DNA from: an uncultured bacterium
Lineage (GTDB): Bacteria > Actinomycetota > Coriobacteriia > Coriobacteriales > Coriobacteriaceae
Direction: 5' to 3'
Assembly: GCA_905215815.1 (NCBI GenBank)
Contig: CAJMRN010000006.1
Coordinates: 1-47,059, forward strand
DNA length: 47,059 nt
In this document: piece by piece, positions 1-7,954 of the stretch
Numbering within the stretch: position 1 is the stretch's first letter
Layout of the letters: each line of letters starts with the position of its first letter
Translations under genes and position numbers: made by a program
The notes under the pieces: generated by a model
Told to the model about the DNA's origin: nothing
Database searches by the model: none
The model's input: only the letters and a program-made list of their open reading frames with translations

Positions 1-1
1 A

Positions 2-577
2 ACCGACTACCATAGGTACAACTCGTACAGGGGCGTCGTGGGCGAGACGTTCGAGAACGTCATCGGGCGCGACTTCGCCGCCGACGGGCCGTGGCAGAAG
101 GTGGGCACCGACGTCACCGAGTTCAAGCAGCCCTGGGGCAAGGCCTACTTCGCGCCGATCTACGACTTCGGCAGCAAGGAGATCGTCGCTTGGTCCACGT
201 CGCTGCACCCCGACATGGCCCAGCAGCATGAGCTGCTCGACGAGTTCATATCCAGGAAGCCCGAGGGTGCCAGCCCGATACTGCACTCCGATATGGGCTG
301 GCAATACCAGCAGGCCGGGTGGTGCAGCAGGCTGGAGAAGGCCGGCGTGGTGCAGAGCATGTCCCGGAAGGGCAACTGCATCGACAACGGGGCGACCGAG
401 CAGGTGTTCGGCCACATGAAGGACGAGCTCTTCAGGGGGAGGGAATGGCTCTGCTTCGAAGACTTCAAGAGAGACCTCGACGAATACGTCGTCCACTGGA
501 ACACGAGAAGGAGGCAGGTTAAACTAAAGGGACTGACCCCGGAGGAGTTCCGGAATCAGTCCCCATGTGCGACATAG
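2..577 (+). CDS. IS3-family transposase (OrfB), 5' end cut by window edge
   Basis: This is the C-terminal part of an rve-type DDE integrase that moves an insertion sequence. The frame is already open at base 2, so the GTG at 38 is not the true start and the N-terminus lies outside the window. The three catalytic acidic residues are visible: Asp in TDVTEF, Asp in LHSDMGWQYQ, and Glu in NGATEQVFGHMKDE. The tail (WNTRRRQ followed by LTPEEFR) is the usual end of IS3/IS150-group OrfB. The TAG stop lies about 10 bases before the presumed right end of the element. An OrfA and a programmed frameshift would be expected upstream but cannot be seen. Nothing in the visible part suggests inactivation. The family call is firm; the exact IS is not named. 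Confidence 0.93.
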   Translation, partial: TDYHRYNSYRGVVGETFENVIGRDFAADGPWQKVGTDVTEFKQPWGKAYFAPIYDFGSKEIVAWSTSLHPDMAQQHELLDEFISRKPEGASPILHSDMGWQYQQAGWCSRLEKAGVVQSMSRKGNCIDNGATEQVFGHMKDELFRGREWLCFEDFKRDLDEYVVHWNTRRRQVKLKGLTPEEFRNQSPCAT

Positions 578-581
578 GTCG

Positions 582-616
582 CTAATTGACCCGTCTAAGT
601 TTCGGGGCGCAGTTCA
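582..616. repeat. Probable right terminal inverted repeat of the IS3-family element
   Basis: Just after the transposase stop the sequence reads TTGACCCGTCTAAGTTTCGG and runs on to CAGTTCA at 616. Read from the other strand the end begins TGAACTGCGCCCCGAAAC, which matches the common IS3-type terminus (TGAACTG or TGTACTG followed by Cs). The left repeat and target duplication lie outside the window, so the boundary at 616 is inferred. Confidence 0.6.
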
Positions 617-752
617 TTTCAGCGCCGCCCGAGAAAGCCAAACGCCTTCTGGCAGGTTGTCTCTGACACGGGGCGGCCGCCTCGACCGCCCTCGGCCTTC
701 ATCCACCTCAACTGCTCCTCAATTACATAGAGCTAGTCGAGGAGGGCGCAAG
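617..752. other. Gap between the IS end and the PTS gene; no gene recognised
   Basis: These 136 bases hold no gene I can support. On the minus strand there is a short open stretch encoding VIEEQLRWMKAEGG and then GGRP, preceded by a stop and ending at a TGA that abuts the IS end. It could be the remnant of a gene cut by the insertion, but I do not recognise it. A GC-rich inverted repeat (GGGCGG and CCGCCC, around 674-695) may help terminate the bgl operon, but there is no T-run. Confidence 0.35.
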
Positions 753-2201
753 CTAGCGGACGCCTTCCTCGTCGTCGTTGGGTCGGTAGGTGATGAACTC
801 GATAACAAAGGCCAGGACGGCAGAGACGAGCGCGGCGATGATCGCGAAGATCATGTGGGAGATCCCGGCGCCACCAGGGGTCCCGTCGATGAAGTTGAGC
901 AGGTTGAAGACGCCGAGGCCGCCCGAGATGTACATGAGGGCGCCCGTCATTCCCACGATGGCGCCGCCAACGGCGGAGCTCAGGCATGCCACGACGAATG
1001 CGCGCTTGTTGGGGAGGGCGATGCCGTAGATGCCCGGCTCGGTGACGCCGAAGAAGAAGGCGGAGATCATCGCGGGAAGGGCGATGCCGCGGAAGCGCTC
1101 GTCCTTGTTTCTGAGGTACATGGCAAAGATGACCGCTCCGAGCGCGAACCCGTGGCCGATGGTGGCGGCGAGCACGCTGTCGTGGCCGAGGGTGTTCAGG
1201 TTCATGATGGAGATGGGGATGAGGCTCCAGTGGAAGCCAAAGATGACGAGGCACATCCACAGTCCGCCGACCAGGGCGCTGCCCAGGACGGAACCAACCA
1301 CGGGAAGCTGGAAGATGAACGAGAACGCCGCGCTCAGCAGGTTGGTGATGAGGGTGGCCACCGGGCCGATGACGAGGTAGCCCAAGACGATGGAGACCGT
1401 CATCGTGGCGAGCGGGACGAGGAACATCTTGAGCGCAGCCGGCATCCAGCTCTTGAGCCAGCGCTCAAGGATAGAGCCGAACCACACCATGAGAAGGACG
1501 GGGATCACCGAGCTCACGTAGCCGGACACGGGCATGATGATGGGGAGCCCGAGGGCGGTGGCGTACCACGAGAACGTGCCGGCCACGCCGAGGTCGACGC
1601 TGCCGAGCGCCTCGCCCGAGGTCAGGGCGACCATCGTCGGGTAGAGGAGCGCCACGCCGATTGCCACGCCGGTGAACTCGTTCATGCGGAACTTGCGCGC
1701 GGCACTGAACGCCAGGGCGACGGGAAGGAAGTAGAAGAAGCCGTCAGCCACGGTGTAGAGCAGCGTGTAGAGGCCGTCGTTTGCAAAGGCCGGGACGAAG
1801 TAGGTGATGAGGGCAAGCAGTCCCTTCATGATGCCTGCGGCGGCAAGCGGTCCCAGGATGGGCTGGAAGATACCGGAGATGAGGTCGATGATGACGGAGG
1901 TCACGGTCTTCTCGCCCTGGGGCTCGTCGCCGGCGCTTGCGCCGCCCGAGAAGTTGCCGGCCTCCAGGACCGCGTCGTAGACGTCCTCGACGATGTTGCC
2001 CACGACCACCTGGTACTGGCCGTTGGCCTGGATGACCTGGATGACGCCCTTGAGGGCCTCGATCTTGGCCGTGTTGGCGCGGGACTCGTCCTTGAGCTTG
2101 AAGCGCACGCGCGTGATGCAGTGCGCGACGCTGGTGACGTTCTCGGCGCCGCCTACGTTCTCGAGTATGGATCTGGCCAGGTCGTCGTATTTTTCTGCCA
2201 T
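753..2201 (-). CDS. PTS beta-glucoside transporter subunit IIBC
   Basis: Phosphotransferase permease that imports and phosphorylates a beta-glucoside at the membrane. The N-terminal EIIB domain (residues 1 to about 80) carries the phosphorylated cysteine, Cys28, in HCITRVRF. The rest is a multi-pass EIIC domain with the family motif GVTEPGIYG near the end. At 482 residues it lacks the fused EIIA domain of BglF/BglP, so a separate IIA must supply phosphate; none is in the window. The ATG is preceded by AAGGAG. It is the last gene of an apparent operon behind the 6-phospho-beta-glucosidase (31-base gap), which fits uptake followed by hydrolysis of the phosphorylated sugar. The sugar itself (cellobiose, arbutin, salicin or similar) cannot be told from sequence. 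Confidence 0.93.
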   Translation of the reverse strand: MAEKYDDLARSILENVGGAENVTSVAHCITRVRFKLKDESRANTAKIEALKGVIQVIQANGQYQVVVGNIVEDVYDAVLEAGNFSGGASAGDEPQGEKTVTSVIIDLISGIFQPILGPLAAAGIMKGLLALITYFVPAFANDGLYTLLYTVADGFFYFLPVALAFSAARKFRMNEFTGVAIGVALLYPTMVALTSGEALGSVDLGVAGTFSWYATALGLPIIMPVSGYVSSVIPVLLMVWFGSILERWLKSWMPAALKMFLVPLATMTVSIVLGYLVIGPVATLITNLLSAAFSFIFQLPVVGSVLGSALVGGLWMCLVIFGFHWSLIPISIMNLNTLGHDSVLAATIGHGFALGAVIFAMYLRNKDERFRGIALPAMISAFFFGVTEPGIYGIALPNKRAFVVACLSSAVGGAIVGMTGALMYISGGLGVFNLLNFIDGTPGGAGISHMIFAIIAALVSAVLAFVIEFITYRPNDDEEGVR

Positions 2202-2232
2202 TATTATCTCCTTAGTGATATTGCTCGGGCGG

Positions 2233-3663
2233 CTAGCCCAGGTCGCCTCCGTTGGTGGCGATGGCCTGTTGATACCAGTAGAAGCTCTTCTTGCGCCTGC
2301 GCTCGAGCGTGCCGTTGCCCAGGTTGTCGCGGTCCACGTAGATAAAGCCGTAGCGCTTCTCCATCTCGCCGGAGCCCGCGCTCACGAGGTCGATCGGCCC
2401 CCAGGTGGTGTAGCCGAGCATCTCGACGCCGTCCTGCTCGATGGCGTCGCGCATGGCCTCGATGTGCTCGCGCAGGTAAGCGATGCGGTAATCGTCCTCG
2501 ATCGTGCCGTCGGGAAGCACCTCGTCATAGGCGCCGAGGCCGTTTTCCACCACAAAGAGCGGCTTCTGGTAGCGGTCCCAGAGGTCGTTGATCGTGATGC
2601 GGAACCCCAGCGGGTCGATGACCCAGCCCCAGTCGCTCGTGCGCACGTAGGGGTTCTCCACGCCGGCGAAGGCGTTGCCCTCGGCGACGCCGCCCACGGA
2701 GTCGGGGGCGCCCGCGGTGCAGCGCGAGGAGTAGTAGCTAAACGAGATGAAGTCGACGGTGTTCTCCGCAAGGATGCGCTCGTCCTCGGCGGTCATGCCC
2801 ACGTCGATGCCCTCGCGCTCGAGCATCTTGAGCGCGTAGCCGGGGTAGCGCCCGCGCGCCTGCACGTCCACGAAGAAGAGGTCCTCCTGGTTCTTGACCT
2901 GCGCCGCGCGAACGTCCTCGGGGCGGCAGGAGTAGGGGTAGTAGCTTCCCGCGGCGAGCATGCAGCCCACCTTGTTCTCCGGGTCGACCTCGTGGGCGAT
3001 CTTGGTGGCCCAGGCGCTCGCCACGAGCTCGTTGTGCGCGGCGCGGTACTCGGCCTCGCGGGCATTCTCCCCGGGCTCGAGGACGATGCCGGCCCCCATG
3101 AAGGGACGGTGCAAGATCATGTTCATCTCGTTGAACGTGATCCACCAGTGCACGAGGCCGCGGTAGCGGTTGAAGAGCACCTTCACGAGCCGCTTATAGA
3201 GCTCGATGAGGGTGCGGTTTCGCCAGGCGCCGTACTTCTTGACGAGGTGGATGGGGCAGTCGAAGTGCGTGATGGTCACGAGGGGCTCGATCCCGTGCTC
3301 GCGGCAGCAGCGGAACACGTCCTCGTAGAAGGCGAGCCCGGCCTCGTTGGGCTCCTCCTCGTCGCCGTTGGGGAAGATGCGGCTCCAGGCGATGGAGAGG
3401 CGAAAGACCTTAAAGCCCATCTCCGCGAAGAGGGCTATGTCCTCGCGGTAGCGGTGGTAGAAGTCGATGCCCGTCTGGGCCGGGTAGTAGTACCCGGGCT
3501 CAAAGTCGAGCATGCGCCTCAGGCCGCGACTCACGTCGTTGCGCTCCGGCCCGTGTGGGATGACGTCGACGTTGGCAAGGCCGCGGCCGCCCTCGTCATA
3601 ACCTCCCTCGCATTGGTTGGCGGCGGTGGCTCCTCCCCAAAGGAACCCTTTTGGAAATGGCAT
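2233..3663 (-). CDS. bglA: 6-phospho-beta-glucosidase (glycoside hydrolase family 1)
   Basis: Cytoplasmic GH1 enzyme that splits the phosphorylated beta-glucoside delivered by the adjacent PTS into glucose 6-phosphate and an aglycone or glucose. The protein starts MPFPKGFLWGGATAANQ, the typical GH1 N-terminus. The acid/base glutamate is in TFNEMN and the nucleophile glutamate in VVENGLG. Near the C-terminus SGEMEKRYGFIYVD contains the Ser-Lys-Tyr phosphate-binding arrangement of the 6-phospho enzymes, separating it from plain beta-glucosidases. It has 476 residues, normal for the family. The start at 3663 is chosen because AAGGAGG precedes it; a longer open frame running to 4869 is a read-through in front of the gene. 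It lies between the EamA-type gene and the PTS gene on the same strand. Confidence 0.95.
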   Translation of the reverse strand: MPFPKGFLWGGATAANQCEGGYDEGGRGLANVDVIPHGPERNDVSRGLRRMLDFEPGYYYPAQTGIDFYHRYREDIALFAEMGFKVFRLSIAWSRIFPNGDEEEPNEAGLAFYEDVFRCCREHGIEPLVTITHFDCPIHLVKKYGAWRNRTLIELYKRLVKVLFNRYRGLVHWWITFNEMNMILHRPFMGAGIVLEPGENAREAEYRAAHNELVASAWATKIAHEVDPENKVGCMLAAGSYYPYSCRPEDVRAAQVKNQEDLFFVDVQARGRYPGYALKMLEREGIDVGMTAEDERILAENTVDFISFSYYSSRCTAGAPDSVGGVAEGNAFAGVENPYVRTSDWGWVIDPLGFRITINDLWDRYQKPLFVVENGLGAYDEVLPDGTIEDDYRIAYLREHIEAMRDAIEQDGVEMLGYTTWGPIDLVSAGSGEMEKRYGFIYVDRDNLGNGTLERRRKKSFYWYQQAIATNGGDLG

Positions 3664-3785
3664 GGTGCCTCCTTCTCTCTGGCGCCCCCATCTCTGCGGG
3701 GGACGCTTTATAACGTCCTTGCGGCCTCGCGCGCCGGGCCCGTGGCCCTTTCCCTGATGCGCGCGGGCCGCCTGTGAAGGGGTGA

Positions 3786-4766
3786 CTAGCTGACGGCTTG
3801 TCCCGCGGCGGCGCGACGTGCCTCCCGGCCTTCGACTAGGGAGGGGACCTGCGCCAGGCACACGCCGGCGAGGATGATGGCGACGCCCAGCCACTCGACG
3901 ACGCCGAGCGGCTCGCCGAGGACGATCATGGCGATGAGCAGGCCGGCGGGGAGTTCCGCGGCGGCCATGACAGTGGAGAGGCCTGCGGGCAGGTGCGGAG
4001 AGCCCATGCCGAAGAGCAGGACCGGGCATAGCATGCCAAAGAAGCCGGCGATGACGGCAAAGGGCAGGATGCCCTGGGCGAGGACGCCCGAGACGATGTA
4101 GTCCGGGCATACCGTGAGCGACATGACCACGGAGCCCGCGCACACGATGACGCCGCGCTGCTCGGACAAGCAGGGGGCCTCGACCCTGCCGGAGAGGGTG
4201 ACGAAGAGGGAGCAGGACACGGCCGCCCCCAGCGCGCAGAGCAGGGCCACGGGGTCGTACCCGGTGATACCGGTCTTGTAAACGCCGCTCGCGAACACCG
4301 TCCCGAAGACGATGACCAGGGCGGAGGCTACTTGGAGGAGCCTCGGCGGCCGGCGCGTCATGACGGTCTGCCACACGAGCCCCAGCCACGTGAACTGGAA
4401 GAGGAGCGTGAGCGCCACCGGGGCGGGCAGCACGCTCATGGCGTAGCAGTAGAGGATTGAGGTGAGGCAGGTGAGGGCTCCCAGGCCCATGAGCTTGAGG
4501 GCGAGCTTCCAGCCCACGCGCTGCCAGCGGTGCCCGAGCGCGTGGCCCGCGAGCGTGGCGAGGGCGAAGAAGAGGCAGCCGAACCACGCCTGGCTCGCCA
4601 CCACCTGCGCTGAGGTGAAGCCCGCGGCGTAGGCGAGCTTGTAGGTCGTGGCCATCGCGCCGTAGCAGGCGCCGCCCGCAAAGACCTGGAGTGCCGCCTT
4701 GACCTGTCCCGCGCCCGCGGCTCCCGCCTCGGCGGTCTGCTGCTTGATTGTGTTTGTTCCTGCCAT
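3786..4766 (-). CDS. EamA/DMT-superfamily transporter
   Basis: Integral membrane protein of 326 residues with about ten hydrophobic segments arranged as two EamA repeats, the drug/metabolite transporter fold. These proteins usually export or exchange metabolites; the substrate cannot be deduced. I start it at 4766 (MAGTNTIKQQ) because AGGGAG precedes that ATG. The frame stays open upstream to 4970, but that part would run through the leader terminator and looks non-coding. It is the first gene of the apparent bgl operon, 122 bases before the glucosidase. In this context it might export an aglycone or act as a sugar permease, which is inference. Confidence 0.88.
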   Translation of the reverse strand: MAGTNTIKQQTAEAGAAGAGQVKAALQVFAGGACYGAMATTYKLAYAAGFTSAQVVASQAWFGCLFFALATLAGHALGHRWQRVGWKLALKLMGLGALTCLTSILYCYAMSVLPAPVALTLLFQFTWLGLVWQTVMTRRPPRLLQVASALVIVFGTVFASGVYKTGITGYDPVALLCALGAAVSCSLFVTLSGRVEAPCLSEQRGVIVCAGSVVMSLTVCPDYIVSGVLAQGILPFAVIAGFFGMLCPVLLFGMGSPHLPAGLSTVMAAAELPAGLLIAMIVLGEPLGVVEWLGVAIILAGVCLAQVPSLVEGREARRAAAGQAVS

Positions 4767-4883
4767 TAGGCTCCCTTCCGTCTGCTGTCTTGCAGACGCA
4801 TATCTCGTGCGTCTGTTCCCTGCAGTCGGAAGGTGGGCTCGTGCGGTCTTCTGGCGGTGCATGTGGCACCTGCTGCCAAGACG

Positions 4884-4953
4884 AAAAAAGCCACGCAACC
4901 GACTGCTCGGTTGCGTGGCAAAAAGGTGGCTAGCGCCCAGAAAAGTCCACGCG
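4884..4953 (-). terminator. Intrinsic terminator in the 5' leader of the EamA-bgl operon, possible attenuator
   Basis: GCCACGCAACC and GGTTGCGTGGC form a perfect 11-bp stem around an 8-base loop (4890-4919). On the minus strand the stem is followed at once by TTTTTT, a textbook Rho-independent terminator. No minus-strand gene lies between it and the divergent pfpI gene, so it sits inside the leader of the gene starting at 4766. A segment about 30 bases earlier in the transcript (GCGTGG, plus-strand 4947-4952) can pair with CCACGC of the first stem arm, giving a possible antiterminator. BglG/LicT-type control would be expected for a bgl operon, but I could not recognise a clear RAT site. Confidence 0.65.
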
Positions 4954-4968
4954 TTTTTAGACTGGGAC

Positions 4969-4998
4969 AAAGTACTACAACAGGTGAGATTCCGTCAA
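4969..4998 (-). promoter_or_regulatory. Candidate sigma70-type promoter for the EamA-bgl operon
   Basis: On the minus strand TTGACG (4993-4998) is followed after 18 bases by TACTTT (4969-4974). The -35 hexamer is good and the -10 moderate. It lies upstream of the leader terminator and would give a leader of roughly 195 bases. Confidence 0.4.
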
Positions 4999-5080
4999 GA
5001 AAAACCGAGGAAAAAAGTGAGTCTCTGCCCGCCGTACCCGTGGCGGTCGTCCCCCGAACGGGGCGGTGCTGTTGGGGACT

Positions 5081-5217
5081 GTCTCGATCTGTAACAGTAA
5101 GACCCGGTTTTGGTCCGTAGATGTTACAGATTTAGACGTTTTGTCGGGGCGGTTTCCGTTTGTCTTGATCTGTAACAGTTAGGGGTCAAAAGTGGGTCTA
5201 GATGTTACAGATTGAGA
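5081..5217. repeat. Tandem pair of REP-like imperfect palindromes
   Basis: Two units are built alike: ATCTGTAACA (5087-5096) faces TGTTACAGAT (5122-5131), and ATCTGTAACA (5168-5177) faces TGTTACAGAT (5203-5212). Each has perfect 10-bp arms, a roughly 25-base spacer containing GGTC or GACC words, and flanking GTCT or AGAC bases that extend the symmetry. The copies start 81 bases apart. They lie in the 580-base gap between the divergent EamA and pfpI genes. They resemble repetitive extragenic palindromes, though a pair of operators is also possible. Confidence 0.6.
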
Positions 5218-5347
5218 TTGTTGAGGATGGGTGAGGGTAGCTAATTCGGACGGGGCTATTTTAAACATTGGGAAATCGAGCGTGGCAAGCGTATGTCTTC
5301 GGGGTATAAGACGGCTAATTGTATGCCGCTTTTTGAAAGGAACCCTT

Positions 5348-5890
5348 ATGCCCAGCGTTGCCGTTCTCGCCGCCGATGGCTTTGAAACGATTGAATGCCT
5401 GACCATGGTCGACGTCATGCGTCGCGGCGGCGTGCGTGCCACGCTCGTCTCGATCATGCCCACGCGCGAGGTCGTGAGCTCGCTGCAGATTCCCGTGACC
5501 TGCGATGCTCTCTTTGACGAGATCAACTTTGACGAGTACGACTGCGTCGTGCTGCCCGGCGGCCTGCCCGGAGCCACCAACCTTCGCGCCGACCAGCGCG
5601 TCTGCGACGTAGTCTGCGAGTTCGCCGCGACTAAGCACGTTGCCGCCATCTGCGCCGCCCCGTTTATCCTGGGCGAGCTTGGCCTTCTCGAGGGACGCCG
5701 TGCCACGTGCTTCCCCGGCTTTGAGAAGAGCTTCCCCGAGGGCGCCTATACCGGCGAGAAGGTCACGCAAGACGGCAACATCATCACTGCCAGCGGCATG
5801 GCACAGTCACTCCCCTTTGCCTTGAAGCTGCTGCGCACGCTCGCCGGCGACAAGGCCGTCGAGAAGGTCGCCGAGGGCATCCAGCTATGA
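5348..5890 (+). CDS. DJ-1/PfpI family protein
   Basis: Cytoplasmic protein of 180 residues with the DJ-1/PfpI flavodoxin-like fold. It starts MPSVAVLAADGFETIECL, containing the conserved Glu after the first strand, and has the nucleophile elbow AAICAAP with the reactive cysteine. Family members act as deglycases, chaperones or small-molecule hydratases; which applies is unknown. AAAGGA lies before the ATG at 5348; the open frame extends back to 5231 without support. Its stop overlaps the start of maf (ATGA), so the two are translationally coupled. Length and motifs are normal. Confidence 0.9.
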   Translation: MPSVAVLAADGFETIECLTMVDVMRRGGVRATLVSIMPTREVVSSLQIPVTCDALFDEINFDEYDCVVLPGGLPGATNLRADQRVCDVVCEFAATKHVAAICAAPFILGELGLLEGRRATCFPGFEKSFPEGAYTGEKVTQDGNIITASGMAQSLPFALKLLRTLAGDKAVEKVAEGIQL

Positions 5891-6468
5891 TTTTGGCTTC
5901 GCAATCGCCGCGCCGCATAGAGCTGATGCGCGAGGCAGGCTACAACATTCGCGTGATTCCCGCGGATATCGATGAAACGCCCTTTGATAGCGAAGCTCCG
6001 CTTACGCTCGTCGAGCGCTTGGCGCGTGCCAAAGCCGCTGCCGTCGCCGCCGAGCATGCCGAGCCCAATGAGCTGACCGTCGCGGCCGATACCATCGTCA
6101 CCTTCGATGGCAAGATTTTGGGTAAGCCGGCAAACGAGGACGAGGCACGCACCATGCTCCGCGAGCTTTCGGGCCGCACGCACCAGGTGGCGACCGGCGT
6201 CTGCATCGTTAAAGCCGGCGACGCTACAGCTCCGCATGCCGCCGAGAGCCTGTCGTTTGTCGATGTGACCGACGTGACGTTCTATGAGCTTACCGAAGAG
6301 CAGATCGAGCGCTATGTTGCCTCCGGTGAACCCATGGACAAGGCCGGGGCCTACGGCATCCAGGGCACAGGCGGCCGCCTGCTCGTGCATGACATTTCGG
6401 GCGACTTCTACAACGTGGTGGGCTTGCCCATCGCCCGCGTCGCGCGCGCGATTCAAAAACTCTCGTAA
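5887..6468 (+). CDS. maf: Maf family nucleoside triphosphate pyrophosphatase
   Basis: Maf proteins hydrolyse non-canonical or modified nucleoside triphosphates such as dTTP/UTP or m7GTP to monophosphates (house-cleaning) and have been linked to septum inhibition. The N-terminal loop ILASQSPRRIELM is the signature phosphate-binding motif. The conserved ADTIV stretch and GAYGIQGTGG near the C-terminus are also present. It has 193 residues, the usual length. It overlaps the pfpI-like gene by four bases and so is probably co-transcribed with it. The subtype (YhdE-like or YceF-like) was not resolved. Confidence 0.95.
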   Translation: MILASQSPRRIELMREAGYNIRVIPADIDETPFDSEAPLTLVERLARAKAAAVAAEHAEPNELTVAADTIVTFDGKILGKPANEDEARTMLRELSGRTHQVATGVCIVKAGDATAPHAAESLSFVDVTDVTFYELTEEQIERYVASGEPMDKAGAYGIQGTGGRLLVHDISGDFYNVVGLPIARVARAIQKLS

Positions 6469-6569
6469 TTGCATCTGGCGCTGGGTATTCCCCAGCGCCT
6501 ACAATTTTTGCGTACCGTACGGATCCCGACCGGGCACAAGGCGCGGCGGAAAACCGATAGGAGTTAAAC

Positions 6570-7571
6570 ATGGATACACTGCTCGAGGCCATTGACGTCT
6601 GCGATGTCGATGGCTTTTGCTATGGCAACTATACGGACGAGGAGGCCGGCACCGGTTGCACTGTAATCGTGGCACCCGAGGGCGCCACCGGCGGCGTTGA
6701 CGTTCGCGGCGGTGCTCCAGCATCGCGCGAAACCGACCTGCTGCGTCCCGAGAACACCGTCGACAAGGTCCACGCCGTCTGCCTGTCGGGTGGATCGGCC
6801 TTTGGCCTCGAGGCTGCAAGCGGCGTCGCTCGCGAGCTTGAGAACCGCGGCATCGGCCTTCCCGTCGGCCCCACGCAGGTGCCTATCGTGTGCTCCAGCT
6901 GCATCTTCGACCTCGCCTTTGGCGATCCCACCGTGCGCCCCGACATAGAGGCCGGCATCGCCGCCGTGCGTGAGGCACTCGACAACACCCCCACCATGCT
7001 CGAGCAGGGCAATGTAGGTGCCGGCACCGGTGCCACCGTGGGCAAGCTCATGGGGCCTGCCACTTGCATGAAGGCCGGCCTTGGCGCTGCCGCCGTGGCG
7101 CTCGGCCCCATCAAGGTGGGCGCCGTGGTCTCGGTCAACGCCTGTGGCAACGTTGTCGACCCGACCACCGGCGAGTGGGTCGCCGGTATGCGTGCCGCGG
7201 CCGATAGCGACCAGATCGTCGACATGGAACTCGCAGCCTTTGCCGCCGCCGGATCCATGCAGATGCCGCTCGACCGCACCAACACCACCATCAGCTGCAT
7301 CGTCACCAACGTGGAGCTCACTAAGGCCCAGGCCACCAAGGTCTCCCAGATGGCAGCAGACGCCTACGCGCACGCCATCCGCCCCACACACACCACCAAC
7401 GACGGCGACACCATCTACACCCTCGCCAGCGGCAAACTGGGAGCCCAGGCAAGCGCCGCCGTTCCCCTAGACCTGCTGGGCATGCTCGCCGTAAGGGCCC
7501 TAGAAACCGCCATCGTAAACGGAGCCAAAACCGCCAAAACCTCCCACGGCATCCCCGGCGCCGCGAAGTAA
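6570..7571 (+). CDS. P1 family (DmpA/S58) N-terminal nucleophile aminopeptidase
   Basis: Member of peptidase family S58, enzymes that cleave their own chain to expose an N-terminal nucleophile and then act as aminopeptidases or amidases. Family landmarks include LSGGSAFGLEAA, the glycine-rich GTGATVGKLMG, VNACGNVVDP, and the C-terminal HTTNDGDTIYTLA. It has 333 residues, close to relatives in gut Actinobacteria and Firmicutes. AGGAG precedes the ATG by about seven bases. It is separated from maf by about 100 bases and may have its own promoter. The natural substrate is unknown. It is followed by a long palindrome in place of a simple terminator. Confidence 0.9.
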   Translation: MDTLLEAIDVCDVDGFCYGNYTDEEAGTGCTVIVAPEGATGGVDVRGGAPASRETDLLRPENTVDKVHAVCLSGGSAFGLEAASGVARELENRGIGLPVGPTQVPIVCSSCIFDLAFGDPTVRPDIEAGIAAVREALDNTPTMLEQGNVGAGTGATVGKLMGPATCMKAGLGAAAVALGPIKVGAVVSVNACGNVVDPTTGEWVAGMRAAADSDQIVDMELAAFAAAGSMQMPLDRTNTTISCIVTNVELTKAQATKVSQMAADAYAHAIRPTHTTNDGDTIYTLASGKLGAQASAAVPLDLLGMLAVRALETAIVNGAKTAKTSHGIPGAAK

Positions 7572-7583
7572 ACTAGCTCGTCC

Positions 7584-7708
7584 GGTTGCCCGGTGGGTCT
7601 TGGTTATGTTTGCTGCTCTACAGTCCTGGCTCGCACGAAGAGCACATTAAGTGCTCTTCGGCTCGTGCGGAACTCGCGACAAACATAACCAAGACTCACC
7701 GGGCAACC
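7584..7708. repeat. Long nested palindrome (29-bp arms)
   Basis: The outer arms at 7584-7612 and 7680-7708 are reverse complements over 29 bp with one mismatch. Inside sits a second hairpin, GAAGAGCAC (7638-7646) facing GTGCTCTTC, extended after a bulge by GCACG and CGTGC. There is no T-run. It lies between convergent genes and may terminate both directions, but the arm length exceeds a normal terminator. Confidence 0.8.
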
Positions 7709-7756
7709 TACTCAACAAGATCCCTTTCAGCCCAGGCCCCTGTGTACCGCGCGTCT

Positions 7757-7954
7757 AAGATCTTCAAATTCAGGTTGCTGACATAAAGCGAGACATAGCA
7801 GAGGACCCCTGGTCCTTAACTTGATACGAGTTCCGCACGCAAAGGAGGCGCCAGTGGCGCCTCCGTCTTGCGCAGGACCGTTCGAAGTAGCAAGTTAAGG
7901 ACCAGGGGTCCCCGTTACCCGAGCACTTCTGTGCTAGTTGAATTTGAAGATCTT
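7757..7954. repeat. Nested palindromes, outermost arm overlapping the glycosyltransferase 3' end
   Basis: Three levels of symmetry are seen. AAGATCTTCAAATTCA (7757-7772) faces its perfect complement at 7939-7954, which is the last coding stretch of the glycosyltransferase. Inside it, perfect 21-bp arms lie at 7803-7823 and 7891-7911. Innermost, GGAGGCGCC (7844-7852) faces GGCGCCTCC (7856-7864). The copy of the gene end at 7757 suggests that the element duplicated or captured adjacent DNA in inverted orientation. Confidence 0.75.

Noticed and set aside
567..2345. A 592-codon plus-strand frame opposite the PTS gene
   Set aside because: It is antisense to a clear PTS IIBC gene; the repetitive charged composition is a typical GC-rich shadow.
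2233..4869. A continuous minus-strand frame of 878 codons spanning the glucosidase and the EamA gene region
   Set aside because: The upstream part is out of frame with the EamA gene and looks like low-complexity shadow coding; AAGGAGG at 3663 and the GH1 N-terminus MPFPKGFLWGGAT mark the true start.
4697..5120. Overlapping plus-strand frames in the bgl leader region
   Set aside because: No ribosome site or protein-like pattern; they overlap a terminator hairpin and repeats.
5081..5217. CRISPR array
   Set aside because: Only two palindromic units of unequal internal sequence, with no regular spacers and no cas genes in the window.
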